A stretch of DNA of 12,279 nt, taken from positions 1 to 12,279 of the forward strand of contig JAEZQX010000430.1 of the NCBI GenBank assembly GCA_023441105.1, given 5' to 3'. The stretch is from Pseudomonadota bacterium. GTDB taxonomy: Bacteria; Pseudomonadota; Gammaproteobacteria; Burkholderiales; Burkholderiaceae. Every line of letters starts with the position of its first letter. The first letter of the stretch is position 1. The notes below the pieces were generated by a model. The model searched no databases, was not told where the DNA came from, and saw only the letters and a program-made list of their open reading frames with translations. A program made the position numbers and the translations under genes. Shown here in pieces: positions 6,583 through 12,279 of the stretch.

Positions 6583-7137
6583 ATGAGTCAGTACAAAGTC
6601 GCCCTCGTTGTCGGCAGCCTTCGCAAGGAGTCGTTCAACGCACGCCTGGCCAAGGCCATCCAGTCGCTGGCCCCCGGCGAGTTGACCTTCGAGCGCCTGC
6701 AGATCGACGACCTGCCCCTCTACAACCAGGACGACGACGCCGCGCCGGCGCCTGCCGTGAAGCGCATCAAGTCGCAGATCGCCGCCTCGCAGGCGCTGCT
6801 CTTCGTGACACCGGAGTACAACCGCTCGATACCCGGCGTGCTCAAGAACGCGCTCGATCACGCCTCCCGTCCCTACGGCCAGAATGCCTGGGCAGGCAAG
6901 CCGGCAGGTGTGATGGGAATTTCCATCGGGTCGATCGGAACGGCCGTGGCTCAGCAGCATCTGCGCACCATCCTCGCCTACCTCGATGTGCCGACACTGG
7001 GCCAGCCCGAGGTCTTCCTGCAAGCCACGGACGGCTTCTTCGACGACAAGGGCGGCTTCGCGAACGACGGTACCCGCAAGTTCCTGCAGGACTGGATGAA
7101 CCGGTACGTGGCCTGGATCAGGAAGCACGCCGCCTGA
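6583..7137 (+). CDS. NADPH-dependent FMN reductase family protein (ChrR/YieF-like)
   Basis: This 184-residue flavodoxin-fold protein belongs to the NADPH-dependent FMN reductase family (PF03358). Members bind FMN and reduce quinones, azo dyes, chromate or free flavin with NAD(P)H in the cytoplasm. The phosphate-binding loop is GSLRKESFNARLA at 12-24. The flavin ring-binding motif PEYNRSIPGVLKNALDHASRP is around 78-98, and the GKPAGVMGISIGSIGTA strand and loop lie near 104-120. The length is normal for the family. A good ribosome site (AGGGG, 8 nt spacing) supports the start. The gene is followed after a single base by the AI-2E family gene, so the two are probably cotranscribed. The in vivo substrate cannot be inferred; quinone or xenobiotic detoxification is typical. 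Confidence 0.93.
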   Translation: MSQYKVALVVGSLRKESFNARLAKAIQSLAPGELTFERLQIDDLPLYNQDDDAAPAPAVKRIKSQIAASQALLFVTPEYNRSIPGVLKNALDHASRPYGQNAWAGKPAGVMGISIGSIGTAVAQQHLRTILAYLDVPTLGQPEVFLQATDGFFDDKGGFANDGTRKFLQDWMNRYVAWIRKHAA

Positions 7138-7138
7138 C

Positions 7139-8425
7139 ATGGACCACGCCGACCTCCAGCAGGGGAAGGTCAACGATCCCTGGTCGACGGGAGGGCTCGT
7201 CCAACGCGCGCCAGCCGCGCTCACTGACGAACCGGCCAAGCCAGCAGCCGGCGCCGAGCCGCCTGCCCTGACGCTGCGCCTGCCGACCTCGGTCCGGGTA
7301 TCGCTGGTCGGCAGCTTCATCATCCTGCTGGTCGGCGCGCTCTACTTCGGCAAGGAGATCCTCCTGCCGATCGCGCTCGCCTTCATGCTCACGCTGACGT
7401 TGAGCCCGGTGGTCAGGTACCTGGCGAAGTACCACATTCCCGAAGTCGTCTCGGCGCTGGCCATCGTCCTCGGCGTCGTAGGGAGCAGCGCTGCAGCCGT
7501 CTACTACCTGAGCGGGCCGGTGAGCGGCTGGATCGATGGCGCACCGCAGACCGGGCGGCAGATTCGCGCCAAGATCGAAGCCATGCGCGCGCCGGTGGAT
7601 GCGGCAGTCAATGCATCCAAGCAGGTCGAGGAGATCACCTCCGGCAACGATCCCACCGTGCAGAAGGTGGTCGTCCAGCAGCCGGGGTTGCTCGCACGCG
7701 CCGCCAACGGCGCAGTCTCGCTGGGCTCGATCGCCACCATCACCATCGTGCTGCTGTTCTTCCTGCTCGCCTCCGGCAGGCTCTTCTACGAGAAGCTGGT
7801 GCGTATCCTGCCCACCCTGACGGAGAAGAAGCGCGCGATTCGGATCGTCTACGCAGTCGAGGAGGAAGTGTCCGCCTACCTGCTCACCATCAGCGTGATC
7901 AACTTAGGGCTGGGCGTGGTGATCGGCGGCGTCATGTGGGCCTTGGACATGCCCAACCCGATCCTGTGGGGCGTCATGGCGGCGGCGCTCAACTTCATCC
8001 CCTATATCGGCGCCCTGGTCGGGGTCTGCGTGGTGGCGATCGTGGCGCTCGTGTCCTTCGACACGCCCGGCGTCGCGCTGCTGCCCCCGGCCCTCTACTT
8101 CCTCTGCACCACGGTGGAGGGTCAGTTCATCACGCCGACGCTGCTGGGCAGGCGGCTGGAGATGAACACGGTGGCGGTGTTCCTGGCTGTTGCCGTATGG
8201 GGCTGGCTGTGGGGCGTGCTGGGAGCACTGATGGCGGTGCCCATCCTGGTCAGCCTCCGAGTCATGTGCGATCACATCGAAAGCTTGTCGTCCTTCGGCG
8301 AATTCCTGGGCGGTCGGATCCCTGAAGAGCCCGAACCGGCAGAGGGTAACGGGGAGTCCGAGCAGCCTCTCATCCATCCTTCGGCATCCGGAGGCGCGCA
8401 TGCAAGCCGGCCCGCGGAGCGCTGA
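7139..8425 (+). CDS. AI-2E family transporter (PF01594), polytopic membrane protein
   Basis: This 428-residue inner-membrane protein belongs to the AI-2E family, named after TqsA; other members act in Na+/H+ exchange or are uncharacterised, so quorum-signal export should not be assumed. The sequence shows a hydrophilic N-terminal tail of about 48 residues, two or three hydrophobic segments (roughly 52-70, 72-90, 103-125), a polar middle domain (about 126-188), a strong segment around 190-215, and a cluster of segments from about 250 to 375. The hallmark NPILWGVMAAALNFIPYIG lies near 273-291, and EGQFITPTLLGRRLEMN near 326-342 is also typical. The C-terminal tail is Glu/Pro-rich and hydrophilic. 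The ATG comes one base after the upstream TGA and lacks a close ribosome site, which points to translational coupling with the FMN reductase gene. Confidence 0.93.
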   Translation: MDHADLQQGKVNDPWSTGGLVQRAPAALTDEPAKPAAGAEPPALTLRLPTSVRVSLVGSFIILLVGALYFGKEILLPIALAFMLTLTLSPVVRYLAKYHIPEVVSALAIVLGVVGSSAAAVYYLSGPVSGWIDGAPQTGRQIRAKIEAMRAPVDAAVNASKQVEEITSGNDPTVQKVVVQQPGLLARAANGAVSLGSIATITIVLLFFLLASGRLFYEKLVRILPTLTEKKRAIRIVYAVEEEVSAYLLTISVINLGLGVVIGGVMWALDMPNPILWGVMAAALNFIPYIGALVGVCVVAIVALVSFDTPGVALLPPALYFLCTTVEGQFITPTLLGRRLEMNTVAVFLAVAVWGWLWGVLGALMAVPILVSLRVMCDHIESLSSFGEFLGGRIPEEPEPAEGNGESEQPLIHPSASGGAHASRPAER

Positions 8426-8547
8426 CCTGGCGATTGTTCTCCCCACGCAAATAGAGTTGCTCGCGATGCCTGCTTTATCCTGACCCTCCCGGGCCGTAAA
8501 TTGTCTCCATGCCGCTCGCAACCCGCGGGCAGCAACCAGACAAACCC

Positions 8548-8552
8548 GGGAG
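8548..8552 (+). promoter_or_regulatory. Ribosome binding site of the repeat-protein gene
   Basis: GGGAG lies 8 nt before the ATG at 8561. It selects this start over the in-frame ATG at 8501, which would put 20 polar residues in front of the signal peptide and has no ribosome site. Confidence 0.75.
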
Positions 8553-8560
8553 ATCCGATC

Positions 8561-8911
8561 ATGAACATCCGCACCTCGCTCATCGCCGCTGCCGCTTTCG
8601 CCACCTTCGCCGCCGGCGCCTCGGCAGGCCTGCAAAGCGACGAAGGCGTTCCGCAGAATCTCGTCGCCGCGTTCCAGCAGGACGAAGGCACGCCGCAAAA
8701 TTTCATCGTCGCATTGCAGGCTGACGAAGGCGTGCCGCAGAACCTGGTCGCGCTGCAAGCCGATGAAGGCGTGCCGCAGAACCTGGTCGCACTGCAAGGT
8801 GATGAAGGCGTGCCGCAGAACCTGATCGCACTTCAGTCCGACGAAGGCGTGCCGCAGAACCTGGTCGCACTTCAGTCCGACGAGGGCGTGCCGCAGAACC
8901 TGGTCGCGTAA
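8561..8911 (+). CDS. Small exported tandem-repeat protein, seven DEGVPQNLVALQ repeats; unknown family
   Basis: This 116-residue protein is of no family I recognise. Residues 1-22 form a clear Sec signal peptide: a short N-region with Arg4, an Ala-rich hydrophobic core, and Ala-Ser-Ala before the predicted cleavage. The mature 94 residues are seven repeats with DEG at residues 27, 41, 55, 68, 81, 94 and 107. The first two units are 14 residues and the rest 13; the consensus is D-E-G-V-P-Q-N-L-V-A-L-Q-(S/A/G). Unit 2 is most divergent (DEGTPQNFIV). The mature part has no Lys, Arg, His, Cys, Trp, Tyr or Met and carries about -14 net charge. It has no lipobox, membrane anchor or enzymatic motif. 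The ATG has a good ribosome site, and the frame ends in TAA right after the last repeat. Export is well supported. The role is unknown: an extended acidic structural protein, a surface or matrix component, or a precursor cut into repeated peptides are all open. Confidence 0.82.
   Translation: MNIRTSLIAAAAFATFAAGASAGLQSDEGVPQNLVAAFQQDEGTPQNFIVALQADEGVPQNLVALQADEGVPQNLVALQGDEGVPQNLIALQSDEGVPQNLVALQSDEGVPQNLVA
8630..8908 (+). repeat. In-frame tandem repeat array, 39-bp unit (first two units 42 bp), seven copies
   Basis: Copies begin at GAC/GAT codons at 8639, 8681, 8723, 8762, 8801, 8840 and 8879. The core GAAGGCGTGCCGCAGAACCT is unchanged at the DNA level in copies 3 to 6, and the last copy differs by one base. 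Copies 1 and 2 carry more changes. The array fills the mature part of the small exported protein. Because the unit is a multiple of three, the other reading frames are also periodic, which explains repetitive open frames on both strands here. Confidence 0.95.
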
Positions 8912-9012
8912 TCGCCCGAGTCGCTGCGGCCCAGCGGCCCAGCGTCCCCTGCCCGGCCGGCATCATCCTCTGCGGTGACCCGGTCGGGACTCACCACTTC
9001 CGGAAAGCGCAA

Positions 9013-9450
9013 ATGGAAATCGCCTGCCCTCACTGCTCGCAAAGAAATCGTGTACCGACCGACCGGCTTGCGCAGGAACCGTCCTGCGGCAAATGCCGCC
9101 AGCCCCTGCTCGACGCCCCACTGGCGCTCGACCAGCAAGCCTTCGAGGCCTTGGTGGCGCAACCCCAGCTTCCGGTGCTGGTGGATTTCTGGGCACCCTG
9201 GTGCGCCCCGTGCCGAGGTTTCGCGCCGACCTTCAAGGCGGCCGCGGGACGATTCGCGAACCAGGCGATCTTCGCCAAGGTCGACACCGAAGAGCAGCCG
9301 GCACTGGGACAGCAGTTCGCGATCCGCTCGATCCCGACGCTGGTGGCCTTTGCCAAGGGCCGCGAGGTTGGCCGCGTCAGCGGCGCGCTGCCGGCAGGTG
9401 AACTCGACCGGCTGGTTCGGCAGGTGATCGAGGGCGCGGGCGGCGGCTGA
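9013..9450 (+). CDS. trxC: Thioredoxin TrxC (thioredoxin 2 with N-terminal zinc motif)
   Basis: This 145-residue cytoplasmic disulfide reductase has the TrxC layout. The N-terminal zinc ribbon has two CxxC pairs, CPHC at 5-8 and CGKC at 25-28. A thioredoxin domain follows, with VDFWAPWCAPC (active-site Cys64 and Cys67) and the cis-proline in SIPT (Pro108). The active site reads WCAPC where E. coli TrxC has WCGPC; this Gly-to-Ala variant occurs in natural thioredoxins and may shift the redox potential. The start is supported by GGAAAG five nt before the ATG and by homology from the first residues. TrxC is tied to oxidative stress in E. coli. Here it lies 101 nt after the repeat-protein gene and 240 nt before the HtrA gene, on the same strand; no promoter was recognised. 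Confidence 0.95.
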   Translation: MEIACPHCSQRNRVPTDRLAQEPSCGKCRQPLLDAPLALDQQAFEALVAQPQLPVLVDFWAPWCAPCRGFAPTFKAAAGRFANQAIFAKVDTEEQPALGQQFAIRSIPTLVAFAKGREVGRVSGALPAGELDRLVRQVIEGAGGG

Positions 9451-9690
9451 GGCCGTCGACGCTTCATCGTCCGAGGGCGATCCGCGCAGGCCCCAGGGCC
9501 CCACCGCCGCGCGGAAGACGGTCTGTCCGGGCTGCGGCGGCCGACGTCCGGCCATGCCGGCCGTTGACGCGTTTGCGCCGCTTCGCCTGACCAGCACTCC
9601 GCCCGACGCCGCCGTGCGTCGCCCGCCGATGGGTGGCACCTCCCGCATGGGCGATTCTCCCCCGTCATGGCAGTACGAGCTGGGGGGCTC

Positions 9691-11061
9691 ATGGACGTCT
9701 CGGGAATCAATATTCGTGGCCGCGCGCTTGCGCTTGGCATCGCCGCTGCGCTGCTTGCCGGGGTGCCGGCAACCGGAATGGCCGGACCCGCGATCGCGAT
9801 GGACTACGCGGCGCTCGTCGACCGGCACGGACCCGCGGTGGTGCACGTCAGCGTGCGCGAGAAGCTTGCGCGGAGTGACGACAAGGCCACCTCCGGCACG
9901 CCCGACGTAGTTCCCGCCAACAGCTTCGGCTCGGGCTTCATCGTCAGCTCGGACGGCTACATCCTCACCAACGCCCACGTCGTGACGCAGGCGACGCAAT
10001 TGCGCGTGACCCTCAAGGACAAGCGCGAACTGGTGGCCCGGGTGGTCGGCGAGGACGCGACCACCGACGTGGCAGTGCTGAAGGTGGATGCCACCGACCT
10101 GCCGACGGTCGCCATCGGCGACCCGTCCACCGTCCGCGTCGGCGAGCCGGTGGCCGCGATCGGCTCGCCCTTCGGCTTCGAGCACAGCGTCACCGCCGGG
10201 ATCGTGTCGGCGAAGTCGCGCAACGTCGACGACCTGCTGGTGCCCTTCATCCAGACGGATGCCGCCGTCAACCCCGGCAATTCAGGCGGTCCGCTGTTCG
10301 ATGCGCAAGGCAAGGTGATCGGCATCAACAGCCGGATCTGGACCCGCTCGGGCGGCTTCCAGGGGCTGTCGTTCGCGATCCCCATCGACCTCGCGATGCG
10401 CATCGCCGGCGACCTCAAGACCGGCCAGCCGATCGTGCGTGGACGCATCGGCGTGCATACCCAGGCCGTGACCAGTGAACTGGCCAAGGCGTTCGGACTC
10501 GACCGGCCGCGCGGCGCCCTCGTGACCTCGGTCGACGGGGAAGGTCCGGCGCAGGCCGGCGGCATGCAGACCGGCGACATCGTGCTGCGCGCGGCCGGGC
10601 GCGACATCGAGACGTCGCTCGACTTGCAGCGCGTCGTCGGCAGCCAGCCGCTCGGCGCGATCATCGCGGTCGACGTGCTCCGCCACGGCAGCCAGCTGCC
10701 GCTGCAGGTGGCCGTCGGCGAGGCACAGAAGCACCGCACGCCGTCGGAAACAGTCTCCGTCTCGGTCCAGGAGAGGGTCATGCCGCTGGGGCTGGAGCTG
10801 CGCGCAATGAGCCCGCAGGAGCAGCAGCGGCTCGGCCTGAGCGACGGCCTCTACGTCGAATCGGTTGCCGGCCGATCGCCGGCGGTGCGGGCCGAGCTCA
10901 AGCCCGGCGACCTGATCCTGCAGGTGCGCGGCCGGCCGATCCGCCAGGTGGCCGACTTCCGCGACGGCGTGGAGGCTGCCGCTGCCGACGGCACGCCGGT
11001 GGCGGTGCTGACGATGCGCGGCGAGGAACGGCGCTTCGTCGCGCTGGAGCTCGACCGGTAG
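9691..11061 (+). CDS. HtrA/Do family periplasmic serine endopeptidase (DegP/DegQ/MucD-like)
   Basis: This is an exported trypsin-like protease and chaperone that degrades misfolded envelope proteins. From the chosen start it has 456 residues: a signal peptide (about 1-31 or 1-36, with Arg9/Arg11 and an Ala/Leu core, AxA-type sites after GMA or AIA), then the protease domain with His96 in TNAHVV, Asp126 in TTDVAVL and Ser198 in NPGNSGGPL. Two PDZ domains follow, about 250-345 and 365-455, with the second ending near the C terminus. The loop before the catalytic His is short, more like DegQ/MucD than E. coli DegP. I prefer the ATG at 9691 over the one at 9667 because a GGGGGG tract precedes it and the N-region is shorter; either would leave the signal peptide intact. 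No sigma-E-type promoter could be shown in the 240 nt upstream. Confidence 0.93.
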   Translation: MDVSGINIRGRALALGIAAALLAGVPATGMAGPAIAMDYAALVDRHGPAVVHVSVREKLARSDDKATSGTPDVVPANSFGSGFIVSSDGYILTNAHVVTQATQLRVTLKDKRELVARVVGEDATTDVAVLKVDATDLPTVAIGDPSTVRVGEPVAAIGSPFGFEHSVTAGIVSAKSRNVDDLLVPFIQTDAAVNPGNSGGPLFDAQGKVIGINSRIWTRSGGFQGLSFAIPIDLAMRIAGDLKTGQPIVRGRIGVHTQAVTSELAKAFGLDRPRGALVTSVDGEGPAQAGGMQTGDIVLRAAGRDIETSLDLQRVVGSQPLGAIIAVDVLRHGSQLPLQVAVGEAQKHRTPSETVSVSVQERVMPLGLELRAMSPQEQQRLGLSDGLYVESVAGRSPAVRAELKPGDLILQVRGRPIRQVADFRDGVEAAAADGTPVAVLTMRGEERRFVALELDR

Positions 11062-11094
11062 CGAACCGTCGGCGCAGGGATACCCGACAGCCTG

Positions 11095-12279
11095 CTAGTT
11101 GTTGAAGTCCGGCCCGCTCGTCACTTCGCGGACATACCCGGCCCGGATCGCGAAGTCGCCGAACCGCTCGCCCGCGAGCCGCTCGGCTGCGAAACGGCCG
11201 AACATGCCGTCGAGCTCGGTCACGATCCGCTCCTCCCCGACGTTCTCGAGGTACATGCGGTTGAGCCGCTGGCCGTGCCAGCCGCCGCCGAGATACATGT
11301 TGTACTTGCCCGGCGCGCGGCCGGTGAAGGCGATCTCCGCCACATAGGGCCGCGCGCAGCCGTTGGGGCAGCCGGTCATCCTCAGGACGATGGGCTCGCC
11401 TGCCAGGCCGTGCCGTTCCAGCAGAGCCTCCGCCCTGCCCACCAGCGACGGCAGGTAGCGTTCGCTCTCGGCCATGGCCAGCCCGCAAGTGGGGAATCCG
11501 ACGCAGGCCATCGAGTTCAGCCGCAGCGGGCTGCCCTGGTTGGCGCGGTCGAGACGAAGCTCGGCGAGCAACTGCTCGATCCGCGGCCGGTTGGCCGGCG
11601 AGACGTTGGCGATCACCAGGTTCTGGTTCGGCGTCACGCGGAACTCGCCGTCATGGGCGCGCGCGACTTCCTGCAGCGCCGTCATCAACGGCTGCCCCTC
11701 GCTGTCGGCCACCCGGCCATTCTCGATGAACAGCGTGTAGTGCCAGGCGCCGTCGGTGCCCTGGACCCAGCCGTACTCATCGCCATTGGTGGTGAAGTCG
11801 AAGCTGCGGGCGGGCTCGAGCACCGGTCCGATACGCCGCTCGAGCTCGCCCCGGAACCAGTCCACGCCCTTCTCTTCGATGGTGTACTTGAAGCGCGCCC
11901 GGCTGCGGTCCACCCGATTGCCGAAGTCGCGCTGGATCGCGACGATGGCCCTGGCGACATCGAGCGTGCGTTCCTTCGGCAGGTAGCCTACGACATCGGC
12001 AAGCCGCGGGAAGGTATGCGGCGTGCGGTCGGTGCGGCCCATGCCGCCGCCGACGGTCAGGTTGAACCCGGCAAGCGTCTCGCCGTCGGCGATGGCGATG
12101 AAGCCGACGTCCTGCGTGTAGACGTCGATGTCGTTGACCGGCGGGATCACGAAGCCGATCTTGAACTTTCGCGGCAGGTAGGTGCGGCCGTAGAGGGGCT
12201 CGTCCGGATCATCCACCGCCACCTCCTTGCCGGTGGCCGCCGCCTCCCGCGCGGCCGCGGCGGCGTCCTCGTCGAGATA
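11095..12279 (-). CDS. cysI: Sulfite reductase (NADPH) hemoprotein beta-component, C-terminal part (runs off the right edge)
   Basis: This is the last 394 residues of CysI, which carries siroheme and a [4Fe-4S] cluster and reduces sulfite to sulfide in cysteine biosynthesis. The frame is open to the window edge (reading YLDEDAAAA from 12279), so the gene is cut by the window rather than broken; about 170-180 residues are missing compared with a normal CysI of about 570. The GTG at 12222 is internal, not the start. Family stretches include YGRTYLPRKFKIGF, VGGGMGRT and TPNQNLVIANV. The cluster ligands are in ACVGFPTC (Cys codons 11503-11505 and 11485-11487) and GCPNGC (11368-11370 and 11356-11358), the C-x5-C and C-x3-C pattern. 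It ends with TAG at 11095-11097, convergent with the HtrA gene and 33 nt from it. Confidence 0.95.
   Translation of the reverse strand, partial: YLDEDAAAAAREAAATGKEVAVDDPDEPLYGRTYLPRKFKIGFVIPPVNDIDVYTQDVGFIAIADGETLAGFNLTVGGGMGRTDRTPHTFPRLADVVGYLPKERTLDVARAIVAIQRDFGNRVDRSRARFKYTIEEKGVDWFRGELERRIGPVLEPARSFDFTTNGDEYGWVQGTDGAWHYTLFIENGRVADSEGQPLMTALQEVARAHDGEFRVTPNQNLVIANVSPANRPRIEQLLAELRLDRANQGSPLRLNSMACVGFPTCGLAMAESERYLPSLVGRAEALLERHGLAGEPIVLRMTGCPNGCARPYVAEIAFTGRAPGKYNMYLGGGWHGQRLNRMYLENVGEERIVTELDGMFGRFAAERLAGERFGDFAIRAGYVREVTSGPDFNN

Noticed and set aside
8426..8560. A sigma-70 promoter for the repeat-protein gene
   Set aside because: TTGCTC (8457-8462) and TATCCT (8476-8481) are only 13 nt apart, and TTTATC with TAAATT is a poor match. 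No pair is good enough to annotate.
8630..8908. CRISPR array
   Set aside because: The 39-bp periodicity has no spacers: the repeats are contiguous, in frame, and encode the exported protein. No cas gene is near.
8703..8966. - strand repeat frame with a repeated RPGSAARL motif
   Set aside because: It is the antisense of the 39-bp array; periodicity appears in all frames because the unit is a multiple of three. It has no signal peptide and no supported start, while the + strand frame has both.
9631..9640. GGGTGGCACC resembling the T-box antiterminator motif
   Set aside because: The ten bases match, but the conserved flanks, specifier stem and terminator are missing. The gene downstream is a protease, and T-boxes are not expected in such a genome.
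11062..11094. Bidirectional terminator between the HtrA gene and cysI
   Set aside because: Only a weak GTCGG/CCGAC pair is visible, with no T-run on either strand. It is not enough to call.

Overview
The window is 12.3 kb of GC-rich, densely packed proteobacterial DNA. It carries eleven protein genes: nine complete on the + strand apart from one small novel one (ten + strand genes in all), and one partial gene on the - strand. The gene families (Dpp/Opp-type ATPases, a TIGR03862-type flavoprotein, TrxC with its N-terminal zinc motif, an HtrA protease with two PDZ domains, and an NADPH-type sulfite reductase hemoprotein) fit a Beta- or Gammaproteobacterium. I cannot place it more finely from sequence alone. 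No rRNA, tRNA, CRISPR array, integrase or intact insertion sequence was seen.

Region 1 (1-5997) is a tightly packed + strand operon that starts before the window. It holds two ATPase subunits of a di/oligopeptide-type ABC importer (4-nt overlap), two different M20-family metallohydrolases, and a HI0933-like FAD flavoprotein that overlaps the second hydrolase by 17 nt. The simplest reading is import of small peptides or N-acylated amino acids followed by hydrolysis in the cytoplasm. The flavoprotein may only be a passenger.

Region 2 (5998-6582) has no protein gene I would defend. It holds two copies of a 19-nt 'GGGGTCAGAG'-type repeat, the first of which supplies the stop codon of the flavoprotein gene. 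It also holds a GC-rich compound inverted repeat, a candidate promoter, a perfect 10-bp inverted repeat and a strong intrinsic terminator. The last three together look like a small RNA or leader of about 140 nt.

Region 3 (6583-8425) is a two-gene unit: an NADPH-dependent FMN reductase family protein and an AI-2E family (PF01594) membrane transporter, one base apart.

Region 4 (8426-9450) holds the most unusual gene. It encodes a 116-residue protein with a Sec signal peptide and a mature part made almost wholly of seven near-identical 13-14 residue repeats around DEGVPQNLVALQ. The mature part has no Lys, Arg, His or Cys. I do not recognise this family. It is followed by trxC.

Region 5 (9451-12279) holds an exported HtrA/Do-family serine protease and, convergent with it, the C-terminal 394 residues of cysI, which runs off the right edge. 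The repeat protein, a thioredoxin and a periplasmic protease lie side by side, which hints at an envelope or redox stress setting. That is inference from position only.
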